Below are positions 1 through 6,732 of a stretch of 11,629 bases of DNA, piece by piece (position 1 is the first letter of the stretch; each line of letters begins with the position of its first letter). The notes under the pieces are model-generated. The model saw only the letters and a program-made list of their open reading frames with translations. It did no database searches and was not told the DNA's origin. This DNA comes from Methanoregula sp. (GTDB taxonomy: Archaea > Halobacteriota > Methanomicrobia > Methanomicrobiales > Methanospirillaceae). The position numbers and the translations under genes were made by a program. The stretch is taken from positions 1 through 11,629 of the forward strand of contig JAQWDG010000041.1 in the NCBI GenBank assembly GCA_028705545.1, read 5' to 3'.

Positions 1-1
1 A

Positions 2-715
2 CAGAAGCTTGGCTGGCTGGTCCTCGTTGTTTCTGCGGCACTGGGTTTTCTCATTTTCGCTCCGGTAGCACCCTGGCAATTCCAGCAGCTTGTGCTGCGG
101 GATGTACAAGGTCTGGGAGCTCCGCTCATTGTCGGCGTCATCGGGCTCACCATTGTATTTGTCCTGACGCTGGTTTTAGGGCGATTCTTTTGCGGATATC
201 TTTGCCCGGTTGGCGCTGTACAGGAAATTGCCTATCACGCCCCCATCCCGAAAACCAATCCCCGCCAAAAGACTGCATTCATGGCAGTAAGAGCAGTCGT
301 CTTTGTCGTGTTTCTTCTCCTGGCATTCTTGCTGTCAGCCTCGTTGCTTGCCTGGTTTGGCATCAGGGATTTCTTTTACCTTACCCTGACGAGCGGGTCG
401 TTTGTGTTCATCATCGTGGTACTGCTATCCATGACCTTGTACCGCCCGTTCTGCCGCCTTGTCTGCCCGTACGGGGTACTGTTGTCGCTCGGTGCATGGA
501 AGAGCATTCTCCGGTTACAGAGAACCGATGCCTGTATCAAATGTAAAAAATGTGAGAAGGCGTGCCCGACCGATGAAGCAAAACGTGATGACGGGAAAGC
601 TGAGTGTTATCTCTGCGGGCGGTGCGTGGATGCCTGCCCGACTACCGGGGCTTTGATCTATAAACGTCGGAATGCTGATGGGAATAAATGCGTACAGGAT
701 CAAAAACACACTTGA
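2..715 (+). CDS. NapH/MauN-like membrane 4Fe-4S protein, 5' end outside window
   Basis: Membrane-bound electron-transfer protein of the NapH/MauN/CcoG-like class, probably passing electrons between a membrane carrier and a soluble partner; the partner is unknown. The frame is open to the left edge, so the true start lies upstream. A GTG at 92 would be only an internal start, because the codons before it already read as a membrane helix. The 237 visible residues contain about four or five hydrophobic segments. Two Cys-x3-Cys-Pro motifs sit at visible residues 64-69 and 151-156, as is typical of this class. A C-terminal pair of ferredoxin clusters follows (C178, C181, C184, C188 and C202, C205, C208, C212), each closing with CP. 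The next gene starts within 13 bases, so they are probably co-transcribed. The fold is clear; the physiological role is inferred only. Confidence 0.85.
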   Translation, partial: QKLGWLVLVVSAALGFLIFAPVAPWQFQQLVLRDVQGLGAPLIVGVIGLTIVFVLTLVLGRFFCGYLCPVGAVQEIAYHAPIPKTNPRQKTAFMAVRAVVFVVFLLLAFLLSASLLAWFGIRDFFYLTLTSGSFVFIIVVLLSMTLYRPFCRLVCPYGVLLSLGAWKSILRLQRTDACIKCKKCEKACPTDEAKRDDGKAECYLCGRCVDACPTTGALIYKRRNADGNKCVQDQKHT

Positions 716-727
716 ATGGAGGATAGT

Positions 728-1093
728 ATGGTAGAATTCAAATTAGAAAATCCGGATAAGCTTGATAAGAAGCGGGAAGAACTGAAAGGAAAGGTCATCA
801 ATCTTCCGGAGCTTGTGGGCTATGCTGACGGGACGGTCGCAAGCCGGATGATCATCAACAACAAAGCCGGGAGTATCACCATCTTTTCCTTTGATGAGAA
901 TGAAGGGCTCTCCGAGCACACAGCCCCGTATGACGCTGTGGTTACGATCCTTGAAGGGGAGTGTGAGGTGTGGATTGCCGGTACGACCCTCCAGATGAAA
1001 GCGGGCCAGACTATTATCTTTCCGGCAAACGCTCCCCACGCACTCAGCGCCATCACGAAATTCAAGATGACGCTGACCATGATCCGGGGGTAA
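728..1093 (+). CDS. Small single-domain cupin protein
   Basis: A 121-residue protein made of one cupin beta-barrel (Cupin_2 type), soluble and probably metal-binding. The first cupin motif is around residues 60-80, with E63, H64 and D69 followed by VTILEGE. The second is around 92-106 (AGQTIIFPANAPHAL), with H104 as the likely second-motif ligand. The first motif lacks the full HxH pair, so the metal site may be reduced. I chose the ATG at 728 because a GGAGG lies five bases upstream; an in-frame ATG at 716 also exists, directly after the upstream stop, but it has no such site. The fold is secure from the motifs. The substrate is not, since cupins of this size range from isomerases to sensors. 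Context suggests a role beside the Fe-S membrane protein. Confidence 0.85.
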   Translation: MVEFKLENPDKLDKKREELKGKVINLPELVGYADGTVASRMIINNKAGSITIFSFDENEGLSEHTAPYDAVVTILEGECEVWIAGTTLQMKAGQTIIFPANAPHALSAITKFKMTLTMIRG

Positions 1094-1097
1094 CTGC

Positions 1098-1388
1098 ATG
1101 GGCGGGAATGATCAGGACGGATATTATTGCACCATCTGCGGAGGTATCCCTCCCGACAAAATAAACATCAGGCAGATTCCCGTTGACGGCAAAGCGACCG
1201 GAATTGACAAGCTGGACTGGATCGTTGCAGAGGTACGGAAACTGAACCTTTCCGATGACTCCGTTATCACGGAGGAACTGCTGAAACGGACGAAGGCGCT
1301 CAACTACGTTCCCACCCGAAAGGAAAAGGAGTATGGCGAGGCGCTGCTCCTGGAATATAAAAAAACAGGGAGTGAATCCGGTGCTTGA
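1098..1388 (+). CDS. Small conserved archaeal protein with N-terminal CxxC
   Basis: A 96-residue soluble protein with one CxxC (C11, C14) in the context YYCTICGGIPP, followed by a mixed helical region. The remainder carries conserved-looking blocks (TGIDKLDWIVAEVRKL, RTKALNYVPTRKE). I recall similar proteins in Methanomicrobiales, sometimes auto-labelled NAC family transcription factor; that label has no functional support that I can see. With a single CxxC it could bind metal as a dimer or together with another zinc protein. It starts four bases after the cupin stop, with a G-rich stretch (GGGGG, ending at 1090) as the likely ribosome site. It overlaps the start of the decayed zinc-ribbon gene downstream, and such an overlap suggests the two were once translated as a coupled pair. 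Confidence 0.75.
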   Translation: MGGNDQDGYYCTICGGIPPDKINIRQIPVDGKATGIDKLDWIVAEVRKLNLSDDSVITEELLKRTKALNYVPTRKEKEYGEALLLEYKKTGSESGA

Positions 1389-1617
1389 CCATCGTCCGGG
1401 TGCTGCGAACATCAGGACCCCGACCCTCTCGATAATGAAGTGCCTCCCGTATGGCAACGGGGTGGAGGTATTCTCAAACGATGTGAAAGTAGCCTGTGAT
1501 CACTGTGGCTTTATTGTCTACAACAATTTCCTTTCGTGTGTCCAGTGGTACAAGTACGCGGGGTAGTGTGTCGGTAAGGAGACGTACCGGAAACTTGTGG
1601 AGAGAAAAGAGGGATGA
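1381..1617 (+). pseudogene. Decayed zinc-ribbon protein gene with in-frame amber codon
   Basis: The frame begins at GTG 1381, overlapping the upstream stop at 1386-1388, with GGGAG about nine bases upstream. It reads 61 residues to a TAG at 1564-1566, then 16 more codons (CVGKETYRKLVERKEG) to a TGA at 1615-1617. From memory of the family, intact homologues have KC-P-x-C-G, then CxxCG, then S-C-[VI]-x-W-C, then a charged stretch ending E-C-[VI]-G. Against that pattern the second Cys of the first knuckle is Tyr24, the Cys after Trp56 is Tyr57, and the Glu before Cys-Val-Gly is the TAG. All three differ by one base from the expected codon (TGY to TAY, GAG to TAG). Resumption of the conserved CVG immediately after the stop is the main evidence that the stop interrupts a domain. 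The surviving knuckle is C39/C42. Pyrrolysine reading is the alternative, but is unlikely. Confidence 0.65.
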
Positions 1618-1700
1618 TGGAACGACTATCGCCAGATGATACGTTTCCTGACCCTGATGCTGAACGCAAAGGTAAAGATACCAGAAAGTGAGGATGAAGT

Positions 1701-2252
1701 ATGCCGCCACATTGTGATACCAGGGACGGCCCGGTTGTCAAAGCAGCGAAAAAAGCACTGGAGACCGGGAATCTCAATTACGTACTGATCTGGATTCCAA
1801 AAGAATCTGAAAAGGAACTGAAAGATGTGTTTGCACGCACCCTGCGTGCAAGAAAAGCCGGAAAGGATGCGCAGGAAGTTGCTGATGATTGGTTCTTCGA
1901 AAATACCATCCGGCTCCACCGCGCCGGTGAGGGCGCCGCTTATACGGGTATGAAACCCGCCGGCCTCAGTGAAGGTCCGGTTGTACCAAGAGCGGAGAAA
2001 GCTATCGAGACTGAGGATCCCAAAGAATCGATCGGGTTTATCCTCAAGACGGTCGAAGACGATCTCACCCATCGCTTCCATCACGTCATGACAAAGAAAA
2101 AATATGACGTGAACGATGTGGCTGCCGGCCGGGAATACATAGAAGCGTTCATCGGCTGGGTTGTCTATTCCCATCACCTGTACGTGAATGTCACGAGCGG
2201 GGACAGCCATGGAGAACAATCTGCAAAGAATGGTGGCTGCGGCCACCATTGA
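1701..2252 (+). CDS. DUF6448 family protein
   Basis: A 183-residue protein that I recognise as DUF6448 from its opening, MPPHCDTRDGPVV, and the central block FFENTIRLHRAGEGAAYTG. Its function is unknown. It is rich in potential metal ligands: H4 and C5 near the start, H73 before RAGEGA, then H124, H127, H128, H158 and H159, and a tail ending GGCGHH (residues 178-183). The tail and the conserved N-terminal His-Cys suggest metal binding, which is inference. There is no signal peptide or clear membrane helix. The ATG at 1701 has GTGAGG seven bases upstream, and the family-typical N-terminus confirms the start. It lies 22 bases ahead of the DUF2193 gene. Both proteins contain the pentapeptide MKPAG (residues 84-88 here). 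Confidence 0.85.
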   Translation: MPPHCDTRDGPVVKAAKKALETGNLNYVLIWIPKESEKELKDVFARTLRARKAGKDAQEVADDWFFENTIRLHRAGEGAAYTGMKPAGLSEGPVVPRAEKAIETEDPKESIGFILKTVEDDLTHRFHHVMTKKKYDVNDVAAGREYIEAFIGWVVYSHHLYVNVTSGDSHGEQSAKNGGCGHH

Positions 2253-2260
2253 ATTTTTCT

Positions 2261-2264
2261 GGAG
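2261..2264 (+). promoter_or_regulatory. Shine-Dalgarno site fixing the DUF2193 start
   Basis: GGAG sits ten bases before ATG 2275. The same frame is open further back to an ATG at 2188, but that start would overlap the DUF6448 gene by 65 bases and has no ribosome site, so 2275 is preferred. Confidence 0.6.
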
Positions 2265-2274
2265 TTGCAATACC

Positions 2275-3774
2275 ATGCAGGAAGTAATCAAAAAGATGAT
2301 CACGGAAGCGATGGCTGCCCAGCACGCCGATGTGAACCAGGTAAAAAAGAAACGCGGGGAGAAATTTGTCATTGACGATACGAAAGCGTATGTCGATGCG
2401 GTCAAGGTTATGAAACCCGCCGGGGGCCAGAGCAAAGCGGTCTTTGGCCTGCACACCGACTCGGTCAATGCCCATTACACCATTCTGAAGGGCCTGACGA
2501 ACACGATCCGTCCTGAGGACGACCCCTTTGTCGAGCACTACCAGACCCCGGTCATCATGGAGATGCTCTACGACGCCGATCCAAAGTTCCGGAAGAGCGT
2601 GGATGTATTCATCAAGGCTGTTGGGAAAGCCGAAGCCCTGATTGGCAAAGAGTCTGCCCGCCGGTACGCGGGTTTCTACGGCCCAACCTGTGTCGTGGAC
2701 TTTGCCCTTATCCCGGGCAGCAGCAGCAATATCGTCAACCAGATCCTGAAATCCACGGATATCCCGGTTCCTCACAAGCAGACAATCCTCGCCGCAAAGT
2801 CCTGGGCCATGAACACCTCGTACGGTATCGGGGATGTCTTTGCCCACGCGGTTGAAGGGGGAGCAACCCTGGCGGATGCAGTTAAGAAAGAGGTTGCCAT
2901 GGTCCAGTCCATCTACGACACGCCGGTCGATGCCCAGGCAAAACTCATGGACAGTGTAGGCCAGAATTCGTTTGACTGCCGGAAGTACATGAAAGAGTAC
3001 CGCACGAAGATGAAGGGAGCCGTCAGTGCCTCGCTTGATGAAGGGGTCCATTATGGGAACATCGTGACCGTGCCAGCCTATTGCGTCGGGGACATCGCCC
3101 ACCACATCTCCCAGTCCACGTACAACATGTGCAAGGACGACGTGATCATGGCCGTCATCGAGGCCGTTACCGAAGTTATGGACAAGACTCTGCACGCGGC
3201 AGCCCCGAAGATGAAGACCGAGAACGAGGTGCTCTCGGTAGCGACCGGGTCCTCGGCCGCGGCTGCGGAATATATTCTCGAACTTGACGGATTCAACGCG
3301 ATCATGGTCGTGGATATGCTGACGAAACGCTACCACAATTATGTCCAGCTGTACCCGAAGCGGAGTGCAGCCATCGAACTCCACAACTGCGATTTCATGG
3401 ACATGATCTACCGGGGCTGGAAGATGGTGGACAAGGCCCGGAGAATGCAGAGCAGCGAACCCGGCCTGGTGACGCCAAAAGTAGCCGGGTTCAATGTCGA
3501 TCTCTCGCCCATCCTGAAGAACGAGGTGCTCGCAAACCCGCAACGGTACGCCTACCCGGCCTGTGCTATGACCGTCCGGTTCTCGGCGATGATGCGCCTC
3601 TCCGACTACCCGTGCCTGCTGACGAGCGAGCCGGTCACGGCAACCCTGATGACCAACATCATCGCACTCCACAAAGAGGTTGCAGCAGCCCCGGCACGGA
3701 TCTGCAAGGACTGTGCATCGGCTGCCCTGATGGATTTCCGGCACTGCTCCTGCCAGTGGAAGGAAGCGGTCTAA
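2275..3774 (+). CDS. DUF2193 family protein
   Basis: A 499-residue, soluble, mostly helical archaeal protein that I recognise as DUF2193; no reaction is established to my knowledge. Strongly conserved-looking blocks include VMKPAGGQSKAVFGLHTDS (about residues 45-63), RRYAGFYGPTCVVDFALIPG (129-148), TSYGIGDVFAHAVEGG (181-196) and SLDEGVHYGNIVTVPAYC (253-270). The C-terminus carries a tight cysteine group, C477-x2-C480 and C491-x-C493 next to H490, which looks like a metal or Fe-S site. C286, C372 and C430 are further scattered cysteines. High-GC, regular codon use and a long unbroken frame show a gene under selection. It is the largest member of the + strand block, between DUF6448 and DUF2180. 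The family assignment is good; any enzymatic role is open. Confidence 0.88.
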   Translation: MQEVIKKMITEAMAAQHADVNQVKKKRGEKFVIDDTKAYVDAVKVMKPAGGQSKAVFGLHTDSVNAHYTILKGLTNTIRPEDDPFVEHYQTPVIMEMLYDADPKFRKSVDVFIKAVGKAEALIGKESARRYAGFYGPTCVVDFALIPGSSSNIVNQILKSTDIPVPHKQTILAAKSWAMNTSYGIGDVFAHAVEGGATLADAVKKEVAMVQSIYDTPVDAQAKLMDSVGQNSFDCRKYMKEYRTKMKGAVSASLDEGVHYGNIVTVPAYCVGDIAHHISQSTYNMCKDDVIMAVIEAVTEVMDKTLHAAAPKMKTENEVLSVATGSSAAAAEYILELDGFNAIMVVDMLTKRYHNYVQLYPKRSAAIELHNCDFMDMIYRGWKMVDKARRMQSSEPGLVTPKVAGFNVDLSPILKNEVLANPQRYAYPACAMTVRFSAMMRLSDYPCLLTSEPVTATLMTNIIALHKEVAAAPARICKDCASAALMDFRHCSCQWKEAV

Positions 3775-3799
3775 TAGCGGGACAGGGAAGTGAGCAATC

Positions 3800-4012
3800 A
3801 TGAAATGTTACGTGTGTGCAAAGGAAGGAAAAGACAGTGATGCCGTTGCTGTCTGCGTCGCCTGCGGCATGGGGACCTGTATGAAACATACGATCCGGAA
3901 AGAGGTCGATGTCTGGGAAGGCGGATACCCGCTTCCCTCCCGGAAACTGCCAAAGAAGATGCCACGGATGCTCTGCCCGGACTGCAATGCAGCATACGGG
4001 GAGGGAAAGTGA
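3800..4012 (+). CDS. DUF2180 family small zinc-binding protein
   Basis: A 70-residue protein whose opening, MKCYVCAKEGKDSDAVAVC, is typical of archaeal DUF2180. It contains eight spaced candidate ligands: C3-x2-C6, C19-x2-C22, C27-x2-H30 and C59-x2-C62. This spacing would fit two zinc ions in a cross-braced fold resembling B-box or AN1 fingers; that comparison is inferred from spacing alone. GGGAAGTGA upstream serves as the ribosome site for ATG 3800. The stop TGA at 4010-4012 shares its last base with the ATG of aqpM, so the two genes are probably translationally coupled. A small adaptor or metal-sensing role next to the channel is possible but unproven. Confidence 0.87.
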   Translation: MKCYVCAKEGKDSDAVAVCVACGMGTCMKHTIRKEVDVWEGGYPLPSRKLPKKMPRMLCPDCNAAYGEGK

Positions 4013-4752
4013 TGGCATCACTTTCCAGCCGGAGCATTGCTGAAGGTGTAGGGACGGCACTCCTCGTGTACTTCGGTGCCGGGGCAGCAGCTATCACGCT
4101 GATGATTGCGGCCGGGACAAAACCGGCAACACCATTCAACATCGGGATCGGCCAGCTCGGCGGGCTCGGTGACTGGTTTGCGATCGGTATCACCTTTGGT
4201 ATTGTTATCGCTGCCGTCATCTACTCGCTCGGCCGGGTCTCGGGGGCCCACATCAACCCGGCCGTGACCATTGCGCTCTGCGCAACGAAACGGTTCCCGG
4301 CCGGAGATGCGGTTGCGTATATTGTTGCCCAGTGCATTGGTGCCGCGATCGGGAGCCTGTTCTTCTTCCTGACCGTGGGAATGGATGCAGTTACGATTGG
4401 CGGGCTCGGGGCAACGGCACCGTTTCCCGGGATCGGGTACAGCCAGGCGATCCTTGTCGAGGCAATAGCAACCTTCGTGCTGATGCTTGTCATCATGGGA
4501 GTCGCCGTGGACGAACGTGCCCCGCAGGGATTTGCCGGGCTCATCATCGGTCTGACCGTGGCCGGTATGATCACGATGGCCGGTAACCTCTCCGGCGCAT
4601 CGCTCAACCCGGCCCGCACGTTTGGGCCGTACGTGATGGACTTCCTGCTCGGTGGTTCGAACCTCTGGATATTCTTCCCGATCTATATTGTGGGGCCGAT
4701 TATCGGGGCAGTCTGTGCTGCATTTTTCTATGACCGGATAACCGCGGAGTAA
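4012..4752 (+). CDS. aqpM: AqpM-type archaeal aquaporin
   Basis: Six-helix MIP-family channel of the cytoplasmic membrane, for water and possibly other small neutral molecules such as glycerol, CO2 or H2S. At 246 residues it matches the length I recall for Methanothermobacter AqpM and aligns with it throughout. Both NPA boxes are intact (GAHINPAVT with N82, and SLNPARTFGP with N199). Aromatic/arginine filter positions by AqpM numbering are F62, I187, A196 and R202. AqpM, as I recall it, has Ser at 196, so the filter is slightly more apolar here. Ile187 in place of the water-channel His is the AqpM hallmark. ATG 4012 overlaps the DUF2180 stop and has GGGAGGG about six bases upstream; a GTG at 4009 in the same frame is less likely. 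It is the last gene of the block. Confidence 0.95.
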   Translation: MASLSSRSIAEGVGTALLVYFGAGAAAITLMIAAGTKPATPFNIGIGQLGGLGDWFAIGITFGIVIAAVIYSLGRVSGAHINPAVTIALCATKRFPAGDAVAYIVAQCIGAAIGSLFFFLTVGMDAVTIGGLGATAPFPGIGYSQAILVEAIATFVLMLVIMGVAVDERAPQGFAGLIIGLTVAGMITMAGNLSGASLNPARTFGPYVMDFLLGGSNLWIFFPIYIVGPIIGAVCAAFFYDRITAE

Positions 4753-4773
4753 AACAATCCAATCCTTTTTCCG

Positions 4774-4803
4774 GAATCGATCTGGTTGACGGGATTCTTT
4801 TTT
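4774..4803 (+). terminator. Hairpin and T-tract after aqpM
   Basis: A five-base stem (GAATC at 4774-4778 with GATTC at 4793-4797) is followed at once by six T. A second small stem, CGGAT/ATCCG at 4806-4823, lies just beyond. The space between the convergent aqpM and dys genes is 134 bases, so these may serve both strands. The stem is weak; archaeal termination mainly needs the T-tract. Confidence 0.45.
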
Positions 4804-4886
4804 AACGGATTTTTGAAGATCCGCCCAGCACCTCATGAAAAACCATACCGTACATCATCTGACGGATTGATCATCGGGAGATGTGC

Positions 4887-5906
4887 CTAATCGATCCCCT
4901 GCCGGTATATCTTCTCCTTTTTTCCCCGCCGCTGTTTCACCCGTTCCACTCCGCTGGATATCAGCGCGGAGATGACGATGGGCAGGGCAATGGTTGCATC
5001 GACATGTACCTGTACCTGCAGGCTCGTTGCCGATTCCTTACCCCAGCTGATCGCTTCTTCAAAAGTACAGCCGGAAAGCCCGCCCCACTGGGGGGAATCC
5101 GTTGTGTACTGGATAGCATATGCATGCCCGCCAAGGTCCTTCTCGTGGATCGATCCAATCACCTGCGTCTGCTGAATGAAGTTCTTGGGCACCCCGCCAC
5201 CCACATAGATGACACCGGATTTCTTTGCTTCCTCTACCCGCGCCGTGATCTCGTCAGCATCGGCGATCTGGTCGATATCGATATCAAATCCCCGGCGTCG
5301 TGCAATAAGAAGCCCGATACCGATCGACGAATCGGCCAGTGCCGGGATAAAGATCGGTACCTTCTCCTTCGCGCAGACCGAAGTGAGCGATTCATACTCC
5401 GGCCTTTTCCTCCCCAGCCATTCTCCCCATAACCGGGTGAACTCCCGCGAAGAACCCCGGAACGGCGCGATCGATTCAGACCATGCGGCTATCGCGCGGT
5501 CAACGGTCCGGAACTCCTCCTCGAACGCAAAGACATCGTAGATGCGGTCGATGCCTTTCCGGTAGAGCTCGCGGTCGTCAGCGGTATGGTGGCCACGGTA
5601 ATGGCGGATGCCGAGATGCTCGCAGGAATCGTGAAATATGTTCGCACCCGTTGATACAATCACATCAACAAAATGCCGTTGTACCATCTCGACAAGACAC
5701 CGCTGCATACCTGCTGGTATCATCGCACCCGAGAGCCCGAAGAAGATCGTACACTCAGGATCGGCAAGCATACGGCGCCATACCTCCACCGATTCCCCCA
5801 GTTTGCGCCCCTGGAAGCCGGTCCGGGCCATACCGGACAGGAGGGATGCAACGTTATCTGATGGGCAGACGGGTGAGATTGTTTTCATCGGGTGTTTTTT
5901 TGTCAT
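4887..5906 (-). CDS. dys: Deoxyhypusine synthase
   Basis: Transfers the aminobutyl group of spermidine, using NAD, to one lysine of archaeal aIF5A; this is the first step of hypusine formation. With the start at 5906 it has 339 residues, normal for an archaeal enzyme. Visible signature blocks are GLSGAMIPAGM (57-67), STGANIFHD (85-93), FIPALADSSIGIG (186-198) and YVGGGVPKNF (234-243). The catalytic lysine is K290 in EEAISWGK, matching human Lys329, so this is an active-type enzyme. ATG 5906 (MTKKHP) has GGGG four bases upstream. ATG 5930 in the same frame overlaps the UPF0316 stop as ATGA and would add eight residues; 5936 is also possible. The gene ends in TAG. It probably shares a transcript with the UPF0316 gene. 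Confidence 0.93.
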   Translation of the reverse strand: MTKKHPMKTISPVCPSDNVASLLSGMARTGFQGRKLGESVEVWRRMLADPECTIFFGLSGAMIPAGMQRCLVEMVQRHFVDVIVSTGANIFHDSCEHLGIRHYRGHHTADDRELYRKGIDRIYDVFAFEEEFRTVDRAIAAWSESIAPFRGSSREFTRLWGEWLGRKRPEYESLTSVCAKEKVPIFIPALADSSIGIGLLIARRRGFDIDIDQIADADEITARVEEAKKSGVIYVGGGVPKNFIQQTQVIGSIHEKDLGGHAYAIQYTTDSPQWGGLSGCTFEEAISWGKESATSLQVQVHVDATIALPIVISALISSGVERVKQRRGKKEKIYRQGID

Positions 5907-5926
5907 TTCCCCAACGGCTTTTATAC

Positions 5927-6481
5927 TCATCCGCATCCCAGGAACCCGCGGATACTCCGGCTTGTGCGGCCGCCAAAATAGATATCCCGCTCACTCATGG
6001 TAGATACCTCTTCGATAGTGAAATGGACCTTCGGGTGTTCCCTCTTGAGCATCTCCAACAACCGTTTCAGTTCAGTACGGGGTACAATACTGATCAGGAC
6101 CGCAACTGCCGGTACGAACTGGCCCGACCCGTTGATCCGCGTTGTCCCGAACCCCATCGTCCCCATACGGCTGATCAGCGGTTCAGGATCCTCAGTACAG
6201 AAAATCCGGATAACGGCCGTGCCGAGGCCGATCCACGATTCTATCGTCATCCCCAAAAGTGTACCAATCCCGTATCCTAGCATGTATGCAAGGATCCCGG
6301 GGATATTGTCAAGATTCGTCAGTACGAGCCCGGTTGAGACGATCCAGACGCCGATCTTCAGCGTCCCGATACCCGAAGCGAGGTATTTGTGGCCTTTTGT
6401 TACATAGACAAGACGGATCGTCTCCATGGTGGTCTCGACAATCCGTGCAACAAGGATGATAAGCGGTAAGACAAGATCCAT
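5927..6481 (-). CDS. UPF0316 membrane protein with DUF2179 domain, copy 1
   Basis: A 184-residue membrane protein of the UPF0316 family. The N-terminal half holds about three hydrophobic helices, starting MDLVLPLIILVARIVETTMETIRLVYVTKG, where the acidic/polar E-T-x-x-E-T-[IV]-R pattern marks the family. The C-terminal half, from about residue 85, is a soluble alpha/beta DUF2179 domain ending VHFTIEEVSTMSE. Function is unknown; the soluble domain is of the type also found on YitT-like proteins and may bind a small ligand. I chose ATG 6481, which begins the family-typical N-terminus; the frame runs further upstream, but those residues look non-coding. The TGA overlaps an ATG of the dys frame. 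A second copy lies at 8458-9060. Confidence 0.88.
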   Translation of the reverse strand: MDLVLPLIILVARIVETTMETIRLVYVTKGHKYLASGIGTLKIGVWIVSTGLVLTNLDNIPGILAYMLGYGIGTLLGMTIESWIGLGTAVIRIFCTEDPEPLISRMGTMGFGTTRINGSGQFVPAVAVLISIVPRTELKRLLEMLKREHPKVHFTIEEVSTMSERDIYFGGRTSRSIRGFLGCG

Positions 6482-6614
6482 TACGCATCCATAACCTGTG
6501 ACCGCAGCTGACGTACGGTAATCTAGGCGTATCAGATTGCGGGTATGTATGCTTTGTGGGGTACTGAAAAAACATCCGTGCAATGGATCCCTGCGATAAT
6601 GCAGACGGTGTCAG

Positions 6615-6728
6615 CTATATTTCCAGATCATCGTGGAGCAGATCAAAAGCCGGTTTGTTGCGGAAAATATACCGGTACAGGATCCTCTTCAGTGCGAAGA
6701 ACCAGTCTTTCCACACACGCGTACACAT
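6615..6728 (-). CDS. Possible 37-residue basic/aromatic small protein
   Basis: The frame reads MCTRVWKDWFFALKRILYRY, then IFRNKPAFDLLHDDLEI, ending in TAG. The first half is an amphipathic, aromatic and basic helix; the second half is acidic. The composition looks more like a protein than a random frame, but I see no ribosome site and do not recognise a family. It begins five bases after the stop of the 77-residue frame. Six T on the - strand (6567-6572) could end transcription about 43 bases downstream. Confidence 0.3.
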   Translation of the reverse strand: MCTRVWKDWFFALKRILYRYIFRNKPAFDLLHDDLEI

Positions 6729-6732
6729 TCTG

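Noticed and set aside
1564..1566. Amber codon read as pyrrolysine
   Set aside because: The order this window suggests does not usually carry pyrrolysine genes, several intact genes here end in TAG, and the frame also has lost cysteines, all favouring decay.
1617..1691. 24-codon frame from ATG 1617 to TGA 1689
   Set aside because: Acidic/basic low-complexity product with no motif; the competing frame across the same bases is more protein-like.
2191..3801. A 536-codon - strand frame
   Set aside because: It is the antisense image of the DUF2193 gene, kept open by GC-rich codon use. Its product is His/Arg/Val-rich without domains.
4018..4836. A 272-codon - strand frame
   Set aside because: Antisense shadow of aqpM; charged, low-complexity product.
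5483..6280. A 265-codon + strand frame
   Set aside because: Antisense to dys and the UPF0316 gene; Arg/Pro-rich with no domain.
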